From Rhodospirillales bacterium (GTDB lineage: Bacteria > Pseudomonadota > Alphaproteobacteria > Rhodospirillales > Casp-alpha2), in NCBI GenBank assembly GCA_013203955.1, contig JABMOY010000126.1, positions 42,003 to 106,002 of the forward strand: 64,000 bases of DNA. Reading direction: 5' to 3'. Every line of letters starts with the position of its first letter. Position 1 is the stretch's first letter. Under the pieces are notes generated by a model that saw only the letters and a program-made list of their open reading frames with translations, made no database searches and was not told where the DNA came from. The translations under genes were made by a program, and so were the position numbers. This document shows positions 57,684-64,000 of this stretch, one piece after another.

Positions 57684-58460
57684 TCAAAACCGCCAGAGGT
57701 AAAGCCGGGTCCGCCGTCCGTCGTCGACTTCGAAGGTTTCATCCGCCGGCACTTCCGGAACTTCGAAGGTGTTGCTGATCAACAGGCTTCCCGGCTTCAT
57801 TTCACGTTTGGCCTTGGCGTACAGGTCTTCCATCGGCACTGGAGACAAGAAACAATAGACGACGTCGTAACTCCCGAGATCGGTCGTTTTGATATCTCCG
57901 TATCGTATTTGAATATTGCTGAGACCGCTTATCGCGCCCCTTATCCGGGAAACCAAGAAAAGCGCCGGGGCCGATTCGATCCCGGTGAAATGCCCGTCAG
58001 GGCGACTTTCAGCAAGGGCCAGAACGGGACCGCCAAGCCCGGTGCCGAGATCCACGAACCGCAACCCGGCCTTTTCAGGCAACAGGGTGGCCAGCGCCGC
58101 CTTAGTTTTGTTGTTGCTCAGATAAAGCGGCACGCCGCCCCGGGCGCTGTTCCAAAAAACCAAAACAAAGCCAATAAAAGCCAGCAGGAAAACCCAGGCC
58201 GGGATCTGCCATAAATAGGCAACGGCGATGGCAGACGGCGCCACCAGTTGGATCGGCACCCACCAGGGCGCCAAGCGTAAGCGCTTTCCCAAAAGCGCCG
58301 CCACGACCCCTTGTGCCGCCAAAAGGGCCATTAAGGGGAAACGTATCCCGGTCAAGGGGGTTAATAGAAATGCACAGCCGAAAACGATCAAGGCGCCGAT
58401 TAACTGGGCTGCCAACGCGCTTAAAAGGGGAATTCGCGGCATGTTCGCCACCGGGTTCAA
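57684..58460 (-). CDS. Membrane-anchored class I SAM methyltransferase
   Basis: The protein has 258 residues from a TTG start, or 252 from the ATG six codons later. The first 100 residues carry three or four hydrophobic helices (LLSALAAQLIGALIVFGCAFLL, FVLVFWNSARG). The catalytic part has LRFVDLGTGLGGPVLALAES (SAM loop), GHFTGIESAPALFLVSRI and YDVVYCFLSPVPMEDLYAKA. Membrane-embedded methyltransferases of this type are not functionally assigned. It follows the flavin reductase on the same strand with almost no gap. Confidence 0.8.
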   Translation of the reverse strand: MNPVANMPRIPLLSALAAQLIGALIVFGCAFLLTPLTGIRFPLMALLAAQGVVAALLGKRLRLAPWWVPIQLVAPSAIAVAYLWQIPAWVFLLAFIGFVLVFWNSARGGVPLYLSNNKTKAALATLLPEKAGLRFVDLGTGLGGPVLALAESRPDGHFTGIESAPALFLVSRIRGAISGLSNIQIRYGDIKTTDLGSYDVVYCFLSPVPMEDLYAKAKREMKPGSLLISNTFEVPEVPADETFEVDDGRRTRLYLWRF

Positions 58461-58463
58461 CTT

Positions 58464-58943
58464 TTACTTCAGGACGCCATTATAGGCGCTTTGGAAATAT
58501 AGTAAGGGTCTGCCTTCGCTGGCATGCTCAATGCGGTCGACTTGGCCCAATACGATGAAATGATCGCCGCCGTTGATGGTTTCGGTTCGGGTACATTCCA
58601 AATTGACGAGGCATCCAGGAAGAATGGGGCAACCGCTTTCCCAGGTATCAAAGGTCCGGTCCTTGAACTTGTGTTCCTGGGGGCCGGCGAAATCTTCGGA
58701 TAAGGCCTGCTGGTCCTCGCCAAGGATATTGACGCAAAATTTGTCCCCTTCGCAAAACGCCCCCAAGCAGCCGGTGGCATTGTCCAGGCAGATAAGAATT
58801 AGCGGCGGGTCCAGGGAAACCGAGGTAAAGGCATTTACGGTGACCCCGACGGGAATGCGTTCTGGGGTCAAGCCGGTGACAATGGTGACGCCAGTGGCGA
58901 AATAACCCAGGGCCTTGCGGAATTTAAGGGGATCGATTGGCAC
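58464..58943 (-). CDS. Flavin reductase (FMN-binding split barrel) family protein
   Basis: This 159-residue protein has LGYFATGVTIVTGLTPERIP, VGVTVNAFTSVSLDPPLILICLD and KFCVNILGEDQQALSEDFAG, the conserved FMN and NAD(P)H binding runs. GDHFIVLGQVDRIEHASEGRPLLYFQ is the typical end. Such proteins give reduced flavin to a monooxygenase partner, which is not encoded here. It is divergent from motA. Confidence 0.92.
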   Translation of the reverse strand: MPIDPLKFRKALGYFATGVTIVTGLTPERIPVGVTVNAFTSVSLDPPLILICLDNATGCLGAFCEGDKFCVNILGEDQQALSEDFAGPQEHKFKDRTFDTWESGCPILPGCLVNLECTRTETINGGDHFIVLGQVDRIEHASEGRPLLYFQSAYNGVLK

Positions 58944-58992
58944 GGACGGAGATCATTCCTTTGGAAAGTGTGGTTAGGCTGTAAAAATAGAA

Positions 58993-59006
58993 GTAAGCAT
59001 TCTTAC
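58993..59006. repeat. Small dyad in flavin reductase/motA intergenic region
   Basis: GTAAG and CTTAC flank CATT, 50 bases before the flavin reductase start on the minus strand and 178 before motA. It could be a regulator site. The rest of the 240-base gap is AT-rich and should hold both promoters; TTATTG-N18-TATAGC near 59080-59120 is a weak motA candidate. Confidence 0.35.
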
Positions 59007-59183
59007 CCATAAATTAGGCCGTTGTCTGGAATGCTTAAAAAACTTAAACATTGGGATAGAAGTTTCAACCATCTTCAAGATAAATTATTGCTCCCTTGGG
59101 CCGCACATTATAGCGTTCAGTTCAGACGGGCCCGGCATGGGCCTCCCGTTTGGTAGAAGAAACATTGAACCGAGAGTTTCCGG

Positions 59184-60044
59184 ATGAATTTCATTATCGG
59201 CTTGGTTGTTGTCGTAGGCTCCGTTTTAGGCGCCTATTCCGTGCATGGAAGTCTCGAACTTTTATGGCAGCCTCTTGAATTCATCATTATTTTCGGCGGC
59301 GCGTTCGGTGCTTTTCTGATTGCAAACCCGATGACGGTGATCAAGGGAGTGGGCAAGTCCCTGGCCAAAGTGGTCAAGGGGCCGAAGTACAACCGGGCCT
59401 CCTATGAAGAGCTTTTGGGTGTCCTTTTTTCCGTATTCAAACTTGCGAAAACCAAAGGCGACCTTGCCTTGGAAAGCCATGTTGAGCATCCTGAGGAAAG
59501 TACGTTGTTTATGAATTTCCCGACCTTCCAGGAAGATCATCATGCGGTCGAATTCTTGTGCGATTATTTGCGTGTCTTGACCCTGGGCGCAAGCAATCCT
59601 CACGAAATCGAATCCGTCATGGAAGCCGAATTGGATCTGCATCACCATGATGACGCTGCGATATCAGGTGCCGTGCTGACCATGGGCGACGCCATGCCGG
59701 CGCTGGGTATTGTTGCCGCCGTGTTGGGCGTCATCGTCACCATGAGCTCGATTACCGAACCGCCGGAAGTCTTAGGCGGGTTGATCGCCGCCGCCTTGGT
59801 CGGAACGTTTGCCGGTATTTTGCTTTCTTATGGGTTTGTAACCCCCATGGGCAAGTCACTGGAAAATACCTTCGGTTCCGAAGCCGCATACTTGAACTGC
59901 GTCAAGGTTGCCCTCATCGGCCATATGCAGGGATATGCACCACAGGTTTCGGTCGAATTCGCCCGTAAGTCCCTAAGCGCTGATATGCGGCCAACCTTCG
60001 CTGAAGTCGAGGAAATGATCGGTAATCTACCAGCCGTCAGTTAA
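59184..60044 (+). CDS. motA: Flagellar motor stator protein MotA
   Basis: This 286-residue protein has two N-terminal membrane helices (IIGLVVVVGSVLGAYSVHG, FIIIFGGAFGAFLIANP), a cytoplasmic loop of about 90 residues carrying the charged rotor-contact region, and two further helices (GIVAAVLGVIVTMSSI and LIAAALVGTFAGILLSYGF) with the conserved prolines around the ion path. Five MotA surround two MotB to form the proton-driven stator. The motB ATG lies 30 bases downstream. Confidence 0.96.
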   Translation: MNFIIGLVVVVGSVLGAYSVHGSLELLWQPLEFIIIFGGAFGAFLIANPMTVIKGVGKSLAKVVKGPKYNRASYEELLGVLFSVFKLAKTKGDLALESHVEHPEESTLFMNFPTFQEDHHAVEFLCDYLRVLTLGASNPHEIESVMEAELDLHHHDDAAISGAVLTMGDAMPALGIVAAVLGVIVTMSSITEPPEVLGGLIAAALVGTFAGILLSYGFVTPMGKSLENTFGSEAAYLNCVKVALIGHMQGYAPQVSVEFARKSLSADMRPTFAEVEEMIGNLPAVS

Positions 60045-60074
60045 ACCTCATTCCCAACCGGATAAAATCAGGGC

Positions 60075-61439
60075 ATGGCCGAACAACAACCGGTAATTAT
60101 TAAGAAGGTTAAAAAGGGTGGCCATGCCGCCCATGGCGGCGCCTGGAAGATCGCCTATGCCGATTTCGTGACGGCGATGATGGCGTTTTTTCTGTTGTTG
60201 TGGCTTTTGAACTCGGTTTCCCAGGAACAACTTGAAGGCATCTCGAACTATTTTGCCCCGGTCAGCGTATCGTCGACACAAAGCGGCGGCGGCTCCATCC
60301 TCGGCGGCGCCACCATTGCCGTTAAAGGGTCCGCCCAAACATCAACGTCGCGTGACAGCGTGACCGTTGAGTTGCCCCCGCCGAAGGCGGGCACCGGCGG
60401 CGAAGGCGAATCGGGGTCAGAAGAAGCAGGCACGCCGGAAGAAAAAGCGGTTGAAGAATTACTCAAAAAAAAGGAAGAGGAGCAATTCGAAAAGGCCAAG
60501 GGGGACTTGGAAAAGGCCATCGAGGAAAAACCGGAGCTCAAGGAGCTCAAAGAAAGCCTTCTTATCAACAACACGCCTGAAGGCATGCGCATTCAGCTTG
60601 TCGATAAAGACGGGCTTTCCATGTTCGCTTCGGGCAGCGCCGAGATGTTTGAACACACCCGCAAGCTTCTTGAACTGGTTTCCATCGTCATTGCCAAAAT
60701 GCCTCAGCAGATTTCAGTTTCCGGCCACACGGATGCGGTCCCTTATGTCACGGATACAGGCTATAGCAACTGGGAGCTGTCTTCCGACAGGGCAAACGCG
60801 GCCAGGCGCGTCGTTGTTGCTTCCCAGGTGCCTTTTGAAAGGATATCCCGGGTTGTCGGCAAGGCGGCGACGGAACCTTTTCTCCCCGAAGACCCGAAAA
60901 ATGCCCGCAACCGCCGACTAAGCATTGTCATGCTCAGGGGCACGGGAAAGGACAACCCCGCCAACCTTGAAGAAGCCAAGAAAAAGAAATTAGAGAAAGA
61001 AAAGAGGCAAAAAGAGAAAGAAAAGAAGATAAGGGAGAATGAAGCGCTTCCCGGCCTTACAGACATCCAAAAACGTCAGTCCGATGAAAATCTAAGCGCG
61101 GTGAAAAAGCCCGAGGTAAAGAAGCCGAAAAAGAAGGTTATCGTGAGACCCAAGGCAACCAAACCCAAGGTGCTTGATTTGAAAGCCAAGGAAGAGGACA
61201 CCGGTGCCGCCTTGCCGGGCCTGGATGCCATCCGCAAGCGCCAAATCAGGGACGGCTTGAACAAACCGAGTAAGCCGGCTCCTGCCGGCAAGCCCGGTGC
61301 CCCACCAGATCTGGAGTCTTTGAAGCCGCTGCTCAAGCCGAAGATAAAAATCGAGACGACGGAAGGCGAATCCCTGCCGGGCTTGGGCGCGATCCGAAAA
61401 CGTCAGCTTCAAAAGGAAAAGTCCACGACCCCGAAATAA
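60075..61439 (+). CDS. motB: Flagellar motor protein MotB with repeat-bearing C-terminal extension
   Basis: The protein has 454 residues, about 100-150 longer than usual. The start is a lysine-rich tail, then one membrane helix AYADFVTAMMAFFLLLWLLN with the proton-carrying Asp30. A flexible acidic plug region of about 100 residues follows, then the OmpA-like peptidoglycan domain (SVSGHTDAVPY, LSSDRANAARRVVV, NARNRRLSIVML; about 200-300). The last 150 residues are charged and disordered-looking. They hold three copies of LPGLxxIxKRQ at residues 325, 380 and 434, spaced 55 and 54 apart. Confidence 0.94.
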   Translation: MAEQQPVIIKKVKKGGHAAHGGAWKIAYADFVTAMMAFFLLLWLLNSVSQEQLEGISNYFAPVSVSSTQSGGGSILGGATIAVKGSAQTSTSRDSVTVELPPPKAGTGGEGESGSEEAGTPEEKAVEELLKKKEEEQFEKAKGDLEKAIEEKPELKELKESLLINNTPEGMRIQLVDKDGLSMFASGSAEMFEHTRKLLELVSIVIAKMPQQISVSGHTDAVPYVTDTGYSNWELSSDRANAARRVVVASQVPFERISRVVGKAATEPFLPEDPKNARNRRLSIVMLRGTGKDNPANLEEAKKKKLEKEKRQKEKEKKIRENEALPGLTDIQKRQSDENLSAVKKPEVKKPKKKVIVRPKATKPKVLDLKAKEEDTGAALPGLDAIRKRQIRDGLNKPSKPAPAGKPGAPPDLESLKPLLKPKIKIETTEGESLPGLGAIRKRQLQKEKSTTPK

Positions 61440-61534
61440 CGGCCCGAATTAATTATCTGAAAAAAAGTTCGGTTGCGGGAAATGCTGGGTTAAAATGGAT
61501 ATGAATTAAAAAATTAACGTTTGTTTCCAGGACT

Positions 61535-62287
61535 ATGAAACACAAACCCGTTCACGATACCCGGTTTTTTTTCGCCACGGCGCCTCTCCCCTGCCCTTAT
61601 CTCCCCGATCGTGTGGAGCGGCGGGTTGTTACCGAGCTGGTGGGCCGGGATGCAAGCAAGTTGCATGATCGCCTGTCGTTAGCGGGTTTTCGTAGAAGCC
61701 ACAATATCGCCTATGCGCCCGCGTGCACCGGTTGCCAGGAATGTTTGGCAGTAAGAATCCGGGCCGAAGAATTCCAGCTTTCTCGGTCATTGCGCCGGAT
61801 TTGGAACCGCAACCGGGGACTGGAAGTTAAAGAAACCAAACCAGTCGCCACGGATGAGCAATTTTCCATTTTCAGCGCCTATCAAGGATCGCGCCATTCC
61901 GGGGGCGAAATGTCGAGAATGGATGCCATGGATTACCAGGCGCTTGTCGAGGACACGCCCGTTGAAACCAAGCTGGTGGAATTTAGCGACCCGACCCTTG
62001 GCCTGGTGGGGTGCTGTCTTATGGACCAGGTCGAAAACGGCCTGTCCGCAGTCTATAGCTTTTTCGAACCGAGTTTGAACCGCCGCAGCCTCGGCACCCA
62101 TATGATTTTGTGGATGATCTACCGGGCTCGGGAATTGGGTCTCGCCCACGTTTATTTAGGGTTCTGGGTCGCCGGTAGCCCAAAGATGTCCTATAAGTCG
62201 AAGTTCCATCCCCTGGAGGCACGATTGGCGGATGGATGGCAGGAGTTATCGAGGGACGAATGCGAAAACGGCCTTCCAAGCGAATGA
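61535..62287 (+). CDS. bpt: Aspartate/glutamate leucyltransferase (Bpt-type N-end rule transferase)
   Basis: This 250-residue protein begins DTRFFFATAPLPCPYLPDRVE and has the cysteine-bearing block FRRSHNIAYAPACTGCQECLAVR of the ATE1-like family. LNRRSLGTHMILWMIYRARELGL and VYLGFWVAGSPKMSYKSKFHPLEA are the C-terminal GNAT-like signatures. Bpt attaches Leu to N-terminal Asp/Glu to mark proteins for ClpS-ClpAP. Arginyl transfer is the eukaryotic variant of the same family. The gene is monocistronic. Confidence 0.93.
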   Translation: MKHKPVHDTRFFFATAPLPCPYLPDRVERRVVTELVGRDASKLHDRLSLAGFRRSHNIAYAPACTGCQECLAVRIRAEEFQLSRSLRRIWNRNRGLEVKETKPVATDEQFSIFSAYQGSRHSGGEMSRMDAMDYQALVEDTPVETKLVEFSDPTLGLVGCCLMDQVENGLSAVYSFFEPSLNRRSLGTHMILWMIYRARELGLAHVYLGFWVAGSPKMSYKSKFHPLEARLADGWQELSRDECENGLPSE

Positions 62288-62355
62288 GGGAACCAAAGGC
62301 CGATCGTTACTAAGAATAATAATATTTTCAATTTGTTGCCGGGGATTCTTGAACA

Positions 62356-63465
62356 ATGTTACGCCGCCGTTTTTTAACCGGGGCCACCAGGGGAATAGCC
62401 GGGGGGTTAGTTGCGACTACCGCCGCTTCTGCTTTTCCCGCACCCGCGCTGGCCCAAGGGGTAAGGCGCTTGAACATGGTGACCACTTGGCCTCGGGATT
62501 TCCCGGGCCTGGGTACCGGCGCCCAGCGACTAGCCGACAGCATCACCTTAATGACCGGCGGAAAACTGTCGGTCAAAGTGTTCGCGGCGGGCGAGCGGGT
62601 GCCGGCTTATGAGGCCTTTGATGCCGTTTCCGCCGGCGCCGCCGATCTCTATCACGGGATCGAGTACTACTGGCAGAACCGGTCGCGGGCTTTCAACTTT
62701 TTTGCCACTGTTCCCTTCGGCCTGACGGCGGGCGAAATGGCGGCATGGATTTACCAAGGCGGCGGCCAGGCGCTGTGGGACGAGCTTTCCCGTGGGTTCA
62801 ACATTAAACCCTTTCAGGTCGGCAATACGGGCGTTCAGATGGGCGGCTGGTACAATAAGGAAATCAACGCGTTAGAAGACTTCAAGGGCCTTAAAATCAG
62901 GATGCCCGGGTTGGGGGGCGAGGTCGTCAAGCGGTTGGGCGCCGTTCCCATCTCCTTGCCGGGGTCGCAGATTTTTCCGGCCCTTACTTCAGGCAAAATT
63001 GACGCCACCGAATGGGCGGGGCCTTGGAACGATCTTACCTTGGGCTTTTACAAAGTCGCCAAGCATTACTATTTCCCCGGCATCCACGAACCGGGTACGG
63101 CGCTTTCTTCCGGCATTAATTTAAAAGTGTGGGAAAGCTTAAGCGCCGATCAAAAAGCCATCGTCACCCAGGCCATGGCGGCGGAAAACATTCTGTCCCG
63201 GTCCGAATTCAGAGCCCGCAACGCAGACGCCCTGAATACCCTTCGCGGAAAACATCAGGTTGATTTTCGACGCTTTTCCGATGATGTCTTGAAGGCCATG
63301 GGTACCGCCGCTGGTGCCGTAGTCGGGGATATCGGCGCCGGAGGGGATCCGCTGACAGGTAAGATTTATGAAAATTTCAAATCTTTCCGTAAGAAAGCCC
63401 TGTCTTGGACACACATCGGCGAACAGACTTTCCAAAACGCCCGCATCCTGCCGTTCAAGTACTAA
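62356..63465 (+). CDS. TRAP transporter substrate-binding protein, TakP-like, TAT-exported
   Basis: The protein has 369 residues. RRRFLTGATRGIAGGLVATTAASAFPAPALAQ is a twin-arginine signal peptide, so it is folded before export. The mature protein has VTTWPRDFPGLGTGAQRLAD, VQMGGWYNKEINALEDFKGLKIRMPG and ALTSGKIDATEWAGPWNDL, typical of DctP proteins of the TakP branch that bind 2-oxo acids with a cation. The DctQ and DctM membrane subunits are not nearby; the next gene is recQ-like. The ligand is inferred from the family only. Confidence 0.88.
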   Translation: MLRRRFLTGATRGIAGGLVATTAASAFPAPALAQGVRRLNMVTTWPRDFPGLGTGAQRLADSITLMTGGKLSVKVFAAGERVPAYEAFDAVSAGAADLYHGIEYYWQNRSRAFNFFATVPFGLTAGEMAAWIYQGGGQALWDELSRGFNIKPFQVGNTGVQMGGWYNKEINALEDFKGLKIRMPGLGGEVVKRLGAVPISLPGSQIFPALTSGKIDATEWAGPWNDLTLGFYKVAKHYYFPGIHEPGTALSSGINLKVWESLSADQKAIVTQAMAAENILSRSEFRARNADALNTLRGKHQVDFRRFSDDVLKAMGTAAGAVVGDIGAGGDPLTGKIYENFKSFRKKALSWTHIGEQTFQNARILPFKY

Positions 63466-63518
63466 GGTCATGTCCTTAATATATATCATCGAAATTAGGC
63501 GATAGTTTACCACGCCCC

Positions 63519-64000
63519 ATGCCAATCCTTCCCGCCAATTCCCCGGCCCGTCGTATCCTTAGTGAGGTGTTCGGCTATTCCTCGTTCCGAACTGGGCAGG
63601 AAGAAGTCATCGCCAATATTCTAGACGGGACCAGCGTGCTCACGGTCATGCCTACGGGGTCGGGTAAGTCGCTGTGCTTTCAAATTCCGGCCCTGGTCCG
63701 GGTCGGACTGACCGTCGTCGTCTCGCCGTTGGTGGCCCTGATGGAGGACCAGGTGGCGGCACTCAAGCTCGATGGCGTCGGCGCCGAGACCATCAATTCG
63801 TCCCGCGACCGCGAAACAAACGTAGACACTTGGCGTCGTGTTGCATCGGGTGCGATCCGCCTGCTTTACATCTCGCCGGAACGGCTGATGACGGAACGCA
63901 TGCTGGCGGCGCTGCAACGTTTGGGCATCGTTCAGATCGCCATCGACGAGGCCCATTGCATTGCGCGCTGGGGGCCGTCTTTCCGGCCCGACTACGAGGC
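63519..64000 (+). CDS. RecQ-like ATP-dependent DNA helicase (5' part, runs off window)
   Basis: The first 160 codons are present. The start is MPILPANSPARRILSEVFGY, then FRTGQEEVIANILDG (Q-motif/motif 0 of RecQ), Walker A VMPTGSGKSLCFQIPAL, VVVSPLVALMEDQVAAL (motif Ia) and IDEAHCIARWGPSFRPDYEA (DEAH and the aromatic-rich loop). RecQ normally reads CISQWGHDFRPEY; here Ser-Gln is Ala-Arg and His-Asp is Pro-Ser. The C-terminal zinc and HRDC domains are outside the window, so RecQ versus a RecQ-related helicase cannot be settled. Confidence 0.88.
   Translation, partial: MPILPANSPARRILSEVFGYSSFRTGQEEVIANILDGTSVLTVMPTGSGKSLCFQIPALVRVGLTVVVSPLVALMEDQVAALKLDGVGAETINSSRDRETNVDTWRRVASGAIRLLYISPERLMTERMLAALQRLGIVQIAIDEAHCIARWGPSFRPDYE

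Overview
The window reads as chromosomal DNA of an alphaproteobacterium of Rhodospirillales type. The main reasons are the gene orders dusB-ntrB-ntrC-ntrY-ntrX-trkA-...-hfq-hflX, rpiB-glyA-nrdR-ribD-ribE-ribB-ribH-nusB-thiL and bamE / cytochrome-bc1 chaperone / yceD-rpmF-plsX-fabH-ihfA-merR / tRNA-Pro. The fused ispDF, a MucR-type regulator, a proton-pumping pyrophosphatase and an IcmF mutase fit the same group. Coding density is high. There are no rRNAs, CRISPR arrays, insertion sequences, integrases or phage genes. Genus or species cannot be decided from what I can see.

Layout. (1) 1-1292: two tandem 3-hydroxyisobutyrate-dehydrogenase-like genes, the first cut by the window edge. (2) 1454-12565: an AT-richer accessory block for a surface glycan or glycolipid, with an FkbM methyltransferase, a DUF6165 protein, a GT9 and a GT-C-like membrane enzyme, three cobalamin-type radical SAM proteins, a GHMP sugar kinase of HddA type and a membrane-anchored GT2. 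(3) 12599-13615: a periplasmic phosphatase-like/sulfur-transferase-like protein divergent from a BigR/SqrR-type ArsR repressor with both sensor cysteines. (4) 13641-25986: one long minus-strand run carrying nitrogen two-component systems, TrkA, an aminotransferase, a HAD phosphatase, Hfq and HflX. It ends in a small, probably ribbon-helix-helix, gene whose promoter overlaps a perfect 34-bp palindrome. (5) 26120-35709: housekeeping genes, with a candidate small RNA beside tRNA-Pro(GGG). (6) 35781-45763: hppA, thiL, nusB, the riboflavin genes, nrdR, glyA and rpiB. (7) 46069-53803: mucR, icmF, an HTH-HemB fusion, a lone cheW, an unknown gene and a CoA-transferase. (8) 54032-64000: penicillin acylase family protein, threonine ammonia-lyase, methyltransferase, flavin reductase, motAB, the Bpt aminoacyltransferase, a TAT-exported TRAP binding protein and the start of a recQ-like helicase.

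How the genes fit together. NtrBC and NtrYX form the nitrogen-response module, and Hfq/HflX add RNA-level and ribosome-level control. The rib genes make FMN/FAD precursors, but the GTP cyclohydrolase II half of RibB has lost its zinc cysteines, so that first step must be encoded elsewhere. The icmF/hemB intergenic region holds a 24-bp near-perfect operator and, on the hemB side, a double hairpin ending in a U-run. The hemB reading frame itself is joined to an XRE-type DNA-binding domain.

The signals I consider most worth a second look are the HTH-HemB fusion with its terminator-like leader, the palindrome-controlled small gene behind hflX, the three-gene B12 radical SAM set in the glycan block, the sRNA candidate beside tRNA-Pro, and the three evenly spaced LPGLxxIxKRQ repeats in the MotB tail.
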